This document shows, one piece after another, positions 11,060 through 19,220 of a DNA stretch of 64,000 nucleotides. Source of the DNA: Phenylobacterium sp. Root1290 (GTDB lineage: Bacteria > Pseudomonadota > Alphaproteobacteria > Caulobacterales > Caulobacteraceae). The notes beneath the pieces were generated by a model. It worked only from the letters and a program-made list of their open reading frames with translations, searched no databases and was not told where the DNA came from. Within the stretch, counting starts at the first letter, position 1; each line of letters begins with the position of its first letter. The translations under genes were made by a program, and so were the position numbers. The DNA lies in assembly GCF_001425305.1 (NCBI RefSeq), contig NZ_LMEE01000001.1, positions 862,103 through 926,102 on the forward strand. Reading direction: 5' to 3'.

Positions 11060-11973
11060 GCGGCCGGCTCCTTGGCGTCCGGCGTGGTGACGACGGGCGC
11101 CTTGGACAGCTCCCGATAGGCGATGGCCGCCGGGGCGATGATCACGGCGTAGTAGAGGGCGCTGATCCAGGCCGCGACCAGCAGATAGATGATCATCACC
11201 GGCGAGAAATAGCTCGTCAGCGAGGTCTGGTCCGGAGCGAAGATCGCGCCCGTCGCCTGAAGGTCGCCGCCCAGGGCGATCGCCGTCAGAGCCACGAAGA
11301 TGGTCGTCGCCAGCAGCGCAACCGCCACGATTCCGCAGATGGCCAGCAGATAGGCGCCGGTCAGCCGCCAGAACTGGCCGTGGGTGAGCCGCCAGGAGTC
11401 GAACAGGGCCAGTCGGCGCTCGGCGAAGGTGATGGCCGGAGCCAGCGACAGGCGCACCGCGGCGTAGAACAGCAGACCCAGGAAGAACATCTCGGTCGCC
11501 GCGCCGACCAGGATCGCCGCGCCGCCGCCAGCCGCCGAGGCGGCGAAGGCGATGAGCCCCGCGGCCAACACGACCACGGCCAGCGTCAAGCAGGCGAGAA
11601 TGACGTAGACGAAGGTCAGCAGCGCCAGGCGCGCCTCGTCCATGCTGAGCTTGAGATAGGCGAAGCCCTTGTCCTCCGGACGCAGCAGGATCCGGTAGAC
11701 GGCCGCGGCCATGACGCACTGGACCGCCAGGCCCATGATCATCATCGGCGCCAGGTCGCCCATCGCCTTGAGGAAGGCCTGAGGGCTGGCGGCCTGCTCG
11801 CCGGCGCTGGCCTCGAGGACGGCCCGCGCCTCCTGTCCGATGCTGACCAGATAGACCGCGCTGCACACGCTCACGAGAAACGCGAACACCGCCCAGACAA
11901 GGACGATCTTCGGTCGTTCGCGCGTAATCCGGAAACCTTCGAAAGCGGCGTCGGTCGCCGAGAACGCAGTCAT
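11056..11973 (-). CDS. Multi-pass membrane protein of unknown function
   Basis: This 305-residue integral membrane protein has about six hydrophobic segments: near residues 22-45, 76-95, 117-150, 153-172, 208-240 and 265-290. A short cytoplasmic N-terminus (FEGFRITRERPK) precedes the first helix, and a loop LFDSWRLTHGQFWRL follows the middle helices. This layout recalls glycerophosphoryl-diester/YciC-like membrane proteins, but I cannot assign a function. AGAGGAATGAG precedes its ATG. It is a single gene between convergent gst and divergent trmFO. Confidence 0.8.
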   Translation of the reverse strand: MTAFSATDAAFEGFRITRERPKIVLVWAVFAFLVSVCSAVYLVSIGQEARAVLEASAGEQAASPQAFLKAMGDLAPMMIMGLAVQCVMAAAVYRILLRPEDKGFAYLKLSMDEARLALLTFVYVILACLTLAVVVLAAGLIAFAASAAGGGAAILVGAATEMFFLGLLFYAAVRLSLAPAITFAERRLALFDSWRLTHGQFWRLTGAYLLAICGIVAVALLATTIFVALTAIALGGDLQATGAIFAPDQTSLTSYFSPVMIIYLLVAAWISALYYAVIIAPAAIAYRELSKAPVVTTPDAKEPAA

Positions 11974-12102
11974 CTCATTCCTCTGGCCAAGCCGTCGCTA
12001 ATAACGAGTCGGCCGCTGTTTGGCTGCGGACTCTGGTGGGGGACGTGCACGCCCGCAAGGCCCCGCTCGCGAAGTGTTACGATCGTTGCTAGTTAGTCAC
12101 GC

Positions 12103-13509
12103 ATGTCGATCCAACCTGTACATATCGTCGGCGGCGGCCTGGCTGGCTCCGAAGCCGCTTGGCAAGTCGCTCAGGCCGGAGTTCCGGTCGTCCTGCATGA
12201 AATGCGCCCGGTCCGTAAGACCGACGCGCACCATACCGACGGCCTGGCCGAACTGGTCTGTTCCAACTCGTTCCGCGCCGACGACTGGACGGGCAACGCC
12301 GTCGGTCTGCTGCATCACGAGATGCGCAAGCTGTCGTCGATCATCATGAGCTGCGGCGACGCCCACCAGGTCCCCGCCGGCGGCGCGCTGGCCGTGGACC
12401 GCGACGGCTTCTCGCAGGCCGTCACGGCCCGGCTGGAGGCCCACCCGCTGGTGACCATCGCCCGCGAGGAAATCGCCGGCCTGCCGCCTGCGGAGTGGGA
12501 CAACGTGATCGTGGCCACCGGGCCGCTGACCTCGCCCGCGCTGTCGGCGGCGATCCTCGACCTGACCGGCGAAGGCGAGCTGGCCTTCTTCGACGCCATC
12601 GCGCCGATCGTGAACTTCGACTCCATCGACATGGACATCTGCTGGCGGCAGTCGCGCTATGACAAGGCCGGGCCGGCGGGCGACACGGCGGCCTATATCA
12701 ACTGTCCCATGGACAAGGCCCAGTACGAGGCCTTCATCGATGCGCTGCTGGCCGGACCGAAGTCCGAGTTCAAGGAGTGGGAGAACGTCCCCTATTTCGA
12801 CGGCTGCCTGCCGATCGAGGTGATGGCCGAGCGCGGCCGCGAAACCCTGCGCCACGGGCCGATGAAGCCGGTCGGCCTGACCAACGCCCACAACCCCGAG
12901 GTCAAGGCCTACGCCGTCGTTCAGCTGCGGCAGGACAACGCCCTGGGCACGTTGTGGAACATGGTAGGCTTCCAGACCAAGCTGAAGCACGGGGCCCAGA
13001 CCGAGATCTTCCGCACGATCCCGGGCCTGGAGAAGGCCGTCTTCGCGCGTCTGGGCGGCCTGCACCGCAACACCTTCCTGAACAGCCCCAAGCTGCTGGA
13101 CGCCCAACTGCGGATGAAGAACCAGCCCCGGCTGCGCTTCGCCGGCCAGGTGACCGGCGTTGAAGGCTATGTCGAGAGCGCCGCCGTCGGCCTGCTGGCT
13201 GGCCGTTTCGCCGCCGCCGAACGCCTGGGCCGTCCGATCGACCCGCCGCCGGCCACGACCGCGCTCGGCGCCCTGATCGGCCACATCACCGGCGGCCACA
13301 TCGACGCCGGCAAGGGCTCGTTCCAGCCAATGAACATCAACTACGGCCTGTTGCCGCCGCTGGAAGCCGCCGGCCCCAAGCGCCGCGACGACGGCAGCCG
13401 GATCGGCGCCAAGGAACGCGGCCGCAACAAGAAGCTGGCGGTCGGTGAACGTGCCCTGGCCGATCTGGAAACCTGGGTCGCCGGGGCGACGGCGATGGCG
13501 GCCGAGTAG
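12103..13509 (+). CDS. trmFO: TrmFO: folate/FAD-dependent tRNA m5U54 methyltransferase
   Basis: This 468-residue flavoprotein makes 5-methyluridine at position 54 of tRNA using methylene-tetrahydrofolate. It has an N-terminal dinucleotide-binding glycine motif ([15 protein letters not shown]), the family hallmark SNSFRADDW followed by [11 protein letters not shown], and a C-terminal [23 protein letters not shown] segment conserved in TrmFO. Length is slightly above the usual 435-450. It is monocistronic, and its stop abuts the convergent phytoene-synthase-like gene. Confidence 0.96.
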   Translation: MSIQPVHIVGGGLAGSEAAWQVAQAGVPVVLHEMRPVRKTDAHHTDGLAELVCSNSFRADDWTGNAVGLLHHEMRKLSSIIMSCGDAHQVPAGGALAVDRDGFSQAVTARLEAHPLVTIAREEIAGLPPAEWDNVIVATGPLTSPALSAAILDLTGEGELAFFDAIAPIVNFDSIDMDICWRQSRYDKAGPAGDTAAYINCPMDKAQYEAFIDALLAGPKSEFKEWENVPYFDGCLPIEVMAERGRETLRHGPMKPVGLTNAHNPEVKAYAVVQLRQDNALGTLWNMVGFQTKLKHGAQTEIFRTIPGLEKAVFARLGGLHRNTFLNSPKLLDAQLRMKNQPRLRFAGQVTGVEGYVESAAVGLLAGRFAAAERLGRPIDPPPATTALGALIGHITGGHIDAGKGSFQPMNINYGLLPPLEAAGPKRRDDGSRIGAKERGRNKKLAVGERALADLETWVAGATAMAAE

Positions 13510-14202
13510 CTAGAGCCTCCCGCGGGCGGTCGCCCAGAACAGGCGAAGGCGCGCCTCCAGATCGGAGGCCCGCCGTCCCTGCGCCCTGGCCCGCGCCAGG
13601 GTCGCGTGGGCGACGGCCGGGAAAGCGGCGACGGACATCCCCTGCCCCGCCGCCAGGGCTTCGGCCAGAGCCGCCTGAGCGGCCTCTCCATCCATGCCCG
13701 CAGTCCCCATCAGCAGGCCGATGGCCCAAGCCTCGCCCGCCCGCTCGGCCTTGACGAGGTCGGCATTGGGATCGAGGACCAGCGCCGCCGTCCGCGCCAC
13801 GCCGCCAGCGGACGAGCGCGCCCACTCCAGGGCGTCGGCGAGGTTCATGGGCGCGGCGTCCAGCTCGCGGTAGCGGGCGTCGATCATCGCCTCCAGCGGG
13901 GCGCGCGGCAGAGCATGGCGGGCGATGGCGGCGGCCAGCGCCTGGGCGGTCGGGTGATGGCGGACAGGCCGCCCCTCGAAGACCTCGTCCAGCACCTCGC
14001 GCCACCAGGTCAGGCGAATCTCGCCCATCAGCGCGTTGGAGGCCACCTTCGGCGCTCGGGCCAGCTCATAGTCGAAGGCGTAGATCGCCAGGACGTCGGC
14101 GCGGGCGGCCGCGTCTGCGATGAAGCGGCTCGACAGCCAGCGTTCCGGGTCAAGCCGGCGGGCCTGGTCGTCGAGATCGGTGGCGGGTTCGTTTTCGGAC
14201 AT
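13510..14202 (-). CDS. Squalene/phytoene synthase-like protein, NDUFAF6-type, catalytic motifs lost
   Basis: The protein has 230 residues from ATG 14202 (an in-frame GTG sits immediately upstream). The fold signature is present (RFIADAAARADVLAIYAFDYELARAP, then LTWWREVLDEVFEG), but the aspartate-rich DDxxD substrate motifs of true prenyl synthases are absent. It is also shorter than a catalytic enzyme (about 280 or more). This pattern fits the mitochondrial complex I assembly factor NDUFAF6 (C8orf38) and its alphaproteobacterial relatives. Linkage to secDF and an NDUFAF3-like gene supports that. The role here is inferred. Confidence 0.82.
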   Translation of the reverse strand: MSENEPATDLDDQARRLDPERWLSSRFIADAAARADVLAIYAFDYELARAPKVASNALMGEIRLTWWREVLDEVFEGRPVRHHPTAQALAAAIARHALPRAPLEAMIDARYRELDAAPMNLADALEWARSSAGGVARTAALVLDPNADLVKAERAGEAWAIGLLMGTAGMDGEAAQAALAEALAAGQGMSVAAFPAVAHATLARARAQGRRASDLEARLRLFWATARGRL

Positions 14203-14213
14203 CACACAAAAGC

Positions 14214-14240
14214 AAAAGGCCCGCCGGATGGGCGGGCCTT
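14214..14240 (-). terminator. Intrinsic terminator after the PuuD-like gene
   Basis: A 10-bp perfect stem (14216-14225 with 14231-14240, loop of five) is followed on the minus strand by a T-rich tract (TTTTGCTTTTG). It ends transcription coming from 14264 and so separates that gene from the downstream phytoene-synthase-like gene. Confidence 0.8.
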
Positions 14241-14263
14241 CCGATCTTAGACGGCTTCGGCGG

Positions 14264-14869
14264 CTAGCCGAAGATGGTCTGGTTCATAGTCATGGTGACC
14301 AGCATCGGCAGCGACAGCAGCGTGTTGGTGCGCGAGAACAGCATGGCCAGCTTGCCGGCCTTGGCCTTGGCGTCGGCGTCGCCTTCAACCAGGCCCAAGG
14401 CGATCTTCTGGTTCGGCCAGATGAAGACCCAGACGTTGATGAACATGATCGTCGCCAGCCACATGCCGACGCCGATGAAGGTGTGTTGCGGCACCTGGAA
14501 GCCGTCCAGAGCGCCCAGGCTGAACGCCTGGAACAGATAGCCGCGGTTCCAGGCCAGGATCACGCCCATGATCCAGGTGGCGAGCGCCGCATAGCGGAAC
14601 CAGAACAGCGCCTCGGGCGCGATGTACTTCGAGACCGCCGGCTTCAGCTCGGCCGGGATATCCGGCATCTTACGGATCTGGACGAAGTTGAAGTAGTAGA
14701 GCAGACCAATCCAGAGAATGCCGAAGAAGGTGTGCATCCAGCGGAACACGGCTTGCCAGAAGATGCCGTCGGTCGAGCCGTAGTGGCTCATGTACCCGAC
14801 GACCATGACGACCGAGAGCACGAAGCTCACAATCATGGTGTTGCGGAAGTTGGACAGCAGTCCCTGCAT
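14264..14869 (-). CDS. Urate hydroxylase PuuD-like (DUF989) membrane domain protein
   Basis: This 201-residue protein has about five to six membrane helices. Conserved-looking histidines occur in RWMHTFFGILWIG and VPQHTFIGVG, and aromatic-rich WVFIWPNQK follows. This matches the N-terminal membrane domain of PuuD-type urate oxidases, but the C-terminal cytochrome c domain of those enzymes is missing and no purine-catabolism gene is near. The intact length and the NDUFAF3/SecDF neighbourhood suggest a different, perhaps respiratory, role. It is followed by a strong terminator. Confidence 0.75.
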   Translation of the reverse strand: MQGLLSNFRNTMIVSFVLSVVMVVGYMSHYGSTDGIFWQAVFRWMHTFFGILWIGLLYYFNFVQIRKMPDIPAELKPAVSKYIAPEALFWFRYAALATWIMGVILAWNRGYLFQAFSLGALDGFQVPQHTFIGVGMWLATIMFINVWVFIWPNQKIALGLVEGDADAKAKAGKLAMLFSRTNTLLSLPMLVTMTMNQTIFG

Positions 14870-14939
14870 GGATTTAGCCCCTCACGATTCCAGCCCTGAG
14901 CCCGGATATAGGGCGTTTCGCCACAGGCGAAAAGCCAAG

Positions 14940-15299
14940 CTAGACCGCAATCAATGCAGCGGCGAGCTTGCGGCCCTCGGCCGTGAGGATGTTGTAGAGC
15001 CGGCAGGCGGCGGCGGTGTCCATGAATTCCAGCCCGATCCCGGCCCGCTGAAGGGCGTCTCGGACCGGCCGCGGCGGCAGAGCATTGGCGTGCCCGGCCC
15101 CCAGCAGCACGAATTCGACGTCCGAGCGGCCGACCTCGATCACATCGGCGAAGTGCTCGGGCGTCAGGTCGGCCATCGAGCGGACGGGCCAGACCCTGGC
15201 CTCGTCGCGCAAGATCAGCAGGGAGCCCTCGTGCCGGCCGGTGGAGAGGCGGAAGCCGCCGTCTCCGTACGCGTCGATCTGGGGAGCGTCCCTGGCCAT
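14940..15299 (-). CDS. Mth938-like domain protein (NDUFAF3 family)
   Basis: This 119-residue soluble protein is of the Mth938/DUF498 family, which includes human NDUFAF3, a complex I assembly factor. It shows the characteristic central segment EFVLLGAGHANALPPRPVRDAL and the C-terminal TAAACRLYNILTAEGRKLAAALI. It follows secF by 7 bases, consistent with one transcript. Published work on NDUFAF3 noted gene-order linkage with SecD, SecF and YajC in bacteria; the same order appears here. Confidence 0.9.
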   Translation of the reverse strand: MARDAPQIDAYGDGGFRLSTGRHEGSLLILRDEARVWPVRSMADLTPEHFADVIEVGRSDVEFVLLGAGHANALPPRPVRDALQRAGIGLEFMDTAAACRLYNILTAEGRKLAAALIAV

Positions 15300-15306
15300 G
15301 GCGCGC

Positions 15307-16245
15307 CTAGCGGGCGGCCATGGGCTTGAGGGGCTCGGCGGGCTCGTCGCCGCGCTTCACACCCCAGAGCAGGATGATCGGCAGGGCCACGTAGATCGAC
15401 GAGTAAGTCCCGACGACGACGCCGAACACCATGGTGATGACCAGCGGGAAGAGCACCGGGCCGCCGAAGAACACCGCGCCGGACAGCGCCAGGATCGCCG
15501 TGGTGCCGGTGATCAGGGTGCGGGACAGACGTTCGTTCTCCGACTTGTTGATGATGTCGGCGAGCGGCGCGGTCTTGTACTTGCGCAGGTTTTCGCGAAG
15601 TCGGTCGAAGGTGATGACCTTCTCGTTCATCGAGTAGCCGATGACGGTGAGCAAGGCGGCGATCGAGGTCACCGAGAACTCAAGGTGCGTCAGCGACAAC
15701 ATGCCCAAGGTCAGCAGCACGTCGTGGAACACCCCGACCACGGCGCCCAGGCCGAACTGCAACTGGAAGCGGAACCAGATGTAGAGCAGCATCAGGAACA
15801 CCGCGACGCCCAGGGCCAGGAAGCCGCTGGTCATCAGTTCGCCTGAGACCTTGGGGCCGACGACCTCGACCTTCTTGAAGGTGATGCCCGGGAAGGTCTT
15901 CGACAGCTCATTCTTGATGCGCTGGGCGCCTTCGACGGGGTCGACGCCCTCCGCGGTGCGGAAACGCAGCATGGCCCCGTTGGGCGCGCCCAACTGCTGG
16001 ACCTGCGCGTCCTCGCCGCCGACGCGCATCATGGTCTGGCGAAGCGCGCCGATGTCGACGGGGCCCGGCGTCTGCACCTCGATCATCGAACCGCCGATGA
16101 AGTCGATGCCCAGGTTCAGGCCCTTGGTGAAGAACGACACGCCCGAGAGCGCGATGAGGATCGCCGAGAAGATCGCCGCATAGGGCGCGAGCCGCACGAA
16201 GTTGAAGTGAAACTCGCGCGGTAGAAGTCGGATCAGAGGCCACAT
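15307..16245 (-). CDS. secF: Protein translocase subunit SecF
   Basis: This 312-residue inner-membrane protein works with SecD as a proton-driven booster of Sec export. The start is ATG 16245 (MWPLIRLLP); the open frame upstream lies in the secD/secF junction. It has six membrane helices with a periplasmic domain after the first. The family motif GIDFIGG is near residue 45, and ALLTVIGYSMNEKVITFDRLREN lies in the fourth-fifth helix region. It sits 11 bases after the secD stop. Confidence 0.97.
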   Translation of the reverse strand: MWPLIRLLPREFHFNFVRLAPYAAIFSAILIALSGVSFFTKGLNLGIDFIGGSMIEVQTPGPVDIGALRQTMMRVGGEDAQVQQLGAPNGAMLRFRTAEGVDPVEGAQRIKNELSKTFPGITFKKVEVVGPKVSGELMTSGFLALGVAVFLMLLYIWFRFQLQFGLGAVVGVFHDVLLTLGMLSLTHLEFSVTSIAALLTVIGYSMNEKVITFDRLRENLRKYKTAPLADIINKSENERLSRTLITGTTAILALSGAVFFGGPVLFPLVITMVFGVVVGTYSSIYVALPIILLWGVKRGDEPAEPLKPMAAR

Positions 16246-16256
16246 GTTCTCGAACC

Positions 16257-17858
16257 CTAGACGATCGGCAGAGCCTTCGGCCGGGTGGCGCGGAACCACA
16301 GACCGATAAGCACTTGAGTGATGACGACGGCGGTGAACACCGAGGTGATGACCCCGATGAGCAGCGTCCAGGCGAAGCCGCGGATCGGGCCCGAGCCGAA
16401 CTGGAACATGATCAGCGCGGAGATGGCGCTGGTGATGTTGGCGTCCATGATCGAGACCAAGGCCAGCGAATAGCCGTGTTCAAGCGCCGATATGGGCGAC
16501 CTGCCCGCATGCGCTTCGTCCCGTATCCGCTCGTAGATGAGCACGTTGGCGTCGACGGCCACGGCCAATGTCAGGATCAGGCCGGCGATGCCGGGGAAGG
16601 TCAGCGTCGCCTGTGTGAGCGACATGATCCCCAAGATCAGCAACACGTTCACGATCAGCGCGATCGCGGAGAACACGCCGAACAGCCCATAGGCCAGGAT
16701 GATGAAGACGATGATCGCCACGCCGCCGATAGCCAGCGAGATGATGCCGGCCCTGACGGCGTCGGCGCCGAGTTCGGCCCCGACGGTCGACTGCTGCTCG
16801 ACCTTCAGCGGAGCCGGCAGAGCGCCGGCGCGCAGCAGGATGGCGAGGTCATTGGCGCTCTGCGGCGTGAAGCTGCCGCTGATCTGACCGTTGCCGCCGG
16901 TGATCGCGCTCTGGATCACGGGCGCCGAGATCACCTTGCCGTCGAGGACGATGGCGAAGCGCTTGCCGAGGTTCTGCGAGGTGGCGTCGGCGAACCGGCG
17001 CGCGCCCTGGCCATTGAAGCGGAACGACACGACGGGCTGGCCCGACTGCTGGTCGAACTGCTGCTGGGCGTCGGTCAGCATCTCGCCGGTGACCAGCGCG
17101 CGCTTCTTGAGGACGTAGGACTGCGAGAATCCGTCGTCGGCCGGATAGACCTGCGAACCGGGAGGCACGCGGCCGGCAGCCATGTCTTCCGGGGTGACCG
17201 TCTCGTCGACCATCTGGAAGGTCAGCTTGGCGGTCTGGCCGATCACGTCGCGCAGACGTTGCGGATCGCTTTCGCCAGGCGCCTGAACCACGATGCGGTT
17301 CACGCCCTGACGGACAATGGTGGGCTCCTTGGTGCCCAGTTCGTCGATCCGGCGGCGCAGGATCTCGATCGACTGATCGACCGCGCGGCCGGCCTCGGCG
17401 TTCATCGCGTCCTGAGACAGCGACAGCCGAATCCGGCCGCCGCCCTCGGCGGCGACGGTGATCCCGCTGCCGCCCGGCGCACCGGCCGTCGCGGCGGCCA
17501 CCGTGCTGCGCAGCTTGTTGACCGCGGTGTTGGCCTGAGCCGGATCGTTGATCAGAACGCTGACCTGGTCATTGACCAGGCGCAGTTCGGCAAAGGGGAT
17601 ATTGGCCTCGCGCAGCTGGGTGCGCACGTCTTCCAGGAGGTTGGAGAGCTTCTCCTGCTTGAGCGCGGCGGTGTCCACTTCCAGCAGGAGGTGCGAGCCT
17701 CCCTGCAGGTCCAGGCCGAGGTTCAGGGTCTGCTTGGGCATGAACCCCGGCAGGCTGTCGCGCACATTGGCGGGCAGCATGTTCGGCAGGGTGAACACCA
17801 CGCCGAAGATCGCCGCAAATACAACGGCGATCACCTTCCAGCGCGAAAGATTGATCAT
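16257..17858 (-). CDS. secD: Protein translocase subunit SecD
   Basis: This 533-residue inner-membrane protein has a first helix at residues 7-25, then the GLDLQGGSHLLLEVD motif, a large periplasmic P1 domain to about residue 360, and five more helices. The fourth-helix segment TLAVAVDANVLIYERIRDE is the conserved proton-path region. Lengths and motifs match bacterial SecD. It is 15 bases after the yajC stop, forming yajC-secD-secF with the NDUFAF3-like gene. Confidence 0.97.
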   Translation of the reverse strand: MINLSRWKVIAVVFAAIFGVVFTLPNMLPANVRDSLPGFMPKQTLNLGLDLQGGSHLLLEVDTAALKQEKLSNLLEDVRTQLREANIPFAELRLVNDQVSVLINDPAQANTAVNKLRSTVAAATAGAPGGSGITVAAEGGGRIRLSLSQDAMNAEAGRAVDQSIEILRRRIDELGTKEPTIVRQGVNRIVVQAPGESDPQRLRDVIGQTAKLTFQMVDETVTPEDMAAGRVPPGSQVYPADDGFSQSYVLKKRALVTGEMLTDAQQQFDQQSGQPVVSFRFNGQGARRFADATSQNLGKRFAIVLDGKVISAPVIQSAITGGNGQISGSFTPQSANDLAILLRAGALPAPLKVEQQSTVGAELGADAVRAGIISLAIGGVAIIVFIILAYGLFGVFSAIALIVNVLLILGIMSLTQATLTFPGIAGLILTLAVAVDANVLIYERIRDEAHAGRSPISALEHGYSLALVSIMDANITSAISALIMFQFGSGPIRGFAWTLLIGVITSVFTAVVITQVLIGLWFRATRPKALPIV

Positions 17859-17873
17859 GTGTGCGTCGAGCCC

Positions 17874-18224
17874 TTAGGCCTTGGGGTCGTTGGCCGCAGC
17901 CGGTTCGCCGCGGACGCGGACCTCGGCGATCATGCCTTTGACCACCTTTACCGTGACGCCTTGGGCGATTTCGAGGCCGACTTCCTTGTCCTCGACGCGC
18001 ACCACCTTGCCGACCACGCCCGAGTTCAGCACGACGGTGTCGTTGCGCTTCAGGTTGGTGATCATCTGTTGGTGCTGCTTCATCCGGCGCTGCTGCGGGC
18101 GGATCATCAGGAAGTAGAACAGGACGACGAGGCCGACGAGCGGCAGGAACTGGATCAGCAGGTCCTGCGGACCGCCCGTAGGGGCGCCGGCGGCGGTTTG
18201 GGCGAAGGCGGGCGTGGCGAACAT
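17874..18224 (-). CDS. yajC: Sec translocase auxiliary subunit YajC
   Basis: This 116-residue protein has one membrane helix (LLIQFLPLVGLVVLFYFLMI) followed by the typical RPQQRRMKQHQQMI and a small beta domain (NDTVVLNSGVVGKVVRVED). ATG 18224 gives the usual YajC length; the open frame extends 62 codons upstream but is not supported by homology or by a start site. It heads the yajC-secD-secF operon and is divergent from the DUF815 gene, so its promoter lies in 18225-18339. Confidence 0.95.
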   Translation of the reverse strand: MFATPAFAQTAAGAPTGGPQDLLIQFLPLVGLVVLFYFLMIRPQQRRMKQHQQMITNLKRNDTVVLNSGVVGKVVRVEDKEVGLEIAQGVTVKVVKGMIAEVRVRGEPAAANDPKA

Positions 18225-18339
18225 GGCGCTCCGAAGCTCATAAGTCGGGCGCGTCTCGGCCCGGATTTCAAGTCGGCGGAAGCTATGCGCTGCGTCTTCG
18301 TTTTGCAATGGAAGCGCCGTGCGGCTAAGCACCTTCGCC

Positions 18340-19179
18340 ATGGAAGACGCGTTGAAGCCAGTTCTCGTCCGTATCGCCGAAGCCCTGGAACGCTTGGCTC
18401 CTCCGGCCAAGGTAGCCCCGGCGTTCGACGGAGCCCGCCTGTTCCGGCACGATCCCGTGACCGGCGCCTTCCATCCTGCGCCCGACTATCCGCTGCCGCT
18501 CGATTCCCTGCTGGGCGTCGATCGCCAGAAAGCGCGGTTCCTTGAGAACCTGGAGCGCTTCGCTCGCGGCGTGCCGAGCAACCACGCGCTGCTCTGGGGC
18601 GTACGCGGCACCGGCAAGAGCTCATTGACCAAGGCCGCCTTCATGCAGGTCGTGCAGTCCGCGCCGGACCTGAAGCTGGTCGAGGTCGACCGTGACGAGG
18701 TCACCCAACTGCCGGCCCTGTTCGACGTGCTGCGGGGCCGCAGCGAGCGGTTCGTGGTGCTATGCGACGACCTGTCGTTCGAGGAAGGCGCGGCGGCCGC
18801 CAAGGCGCTGAAGTCGGCGCTGGAGGGCGGCGTCTCGGGCCCGCCGACCAATGTGCTGTTCGTGGCCACGTCCAATCGCCGGCACCTGATGCCGCGCACC
18901 AACACCGAGGACCGCGGCCTGGTCGCCTCGGCGGAGGACGCCGAGGAAGAGGTCAGCGTCTCGGATCGTTTCGGGCTGTGGGTCGGCTTCCCGCCGATGG
19001 ACCAGGCGACCTACCTGGCCGCGGTCAACGCCTATGCCAAGCGCTATGGGCTGGGCGATCCGGAACTCGACCGCCGCGCGCTGCAGTGGGCGCAATTGCG
19101 CGGCTCGCGCTCAGGCCGCGTCGCCTATCAGTTCATCCGCGACCTGGCCGGCGAACAGGGAAAGTCCCTGCCCCTCTAA
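18340..19179 (+). CDS. DUF815 family AAA+ ATP-binding protein
   Basis: This 279-residue ATPase shows Walker A WGVRGTGKSS near residue 90, Walker B VVLCDDLSF near residue 147, and a sensor/arginine segment FVATSNRRHLMPR. The fold and order fit the DUF815 family of uncharacterised AAA+ proteins. I chose ATG 18340 over a GTG seven codons earlier. It is cytoplasmic and monocistronic; function unknown. Confidence 0.88.
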   Translation: MEDALKPVLVRIAEALERLAPPAKVAPAFDGARLFRHDPVTGAFHPAPDYPLPLDSLLGVDRQKARFLENLERFARGVPSNHALLWGVRGTGKSSLTKAAFMQVVQSAPDLKLVEVDRDEVTQLPALFDVLRGRSERFVVLCDDLSFEEGAAAAKALKSALEGGVSGPPTNVLFVATSNRRHLMPRTNTEDRGLVASAEDAEEEVSVSDRFGLWVGFPPMDQATYLAAVNAYAKRYGLGDPELDRRALQWAQLRGSRSGRVAYQFIRDLAGEQGKSLPL

Positions 19180-19187
19180 GGATGGAC

Positions 19188-19213
19188 GGTTCCTCCTCGT
19201 AGGAAGAGGAACC
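19188..19213. terminator. Hairpin between convergent DUF815 and dipM genes
   Basis: An 8-bp stem, GGTTCCTC (19188-19195) with GAGGAACC (19206-19213), lies in the 41-base gap between two convergent genes. There is no T-run on either strand, so it is only a probable bidirectional terminator. Confidence 0.45.
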
Positions 19214-19220
19214 GGGACTC

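Noticed and set aside
15307..16299. Longer secF frame starting at 16299
   Set aside because: The added 18 residues overlap the secD end and lack homology; ATG 16245 gives the standard N-terminus.
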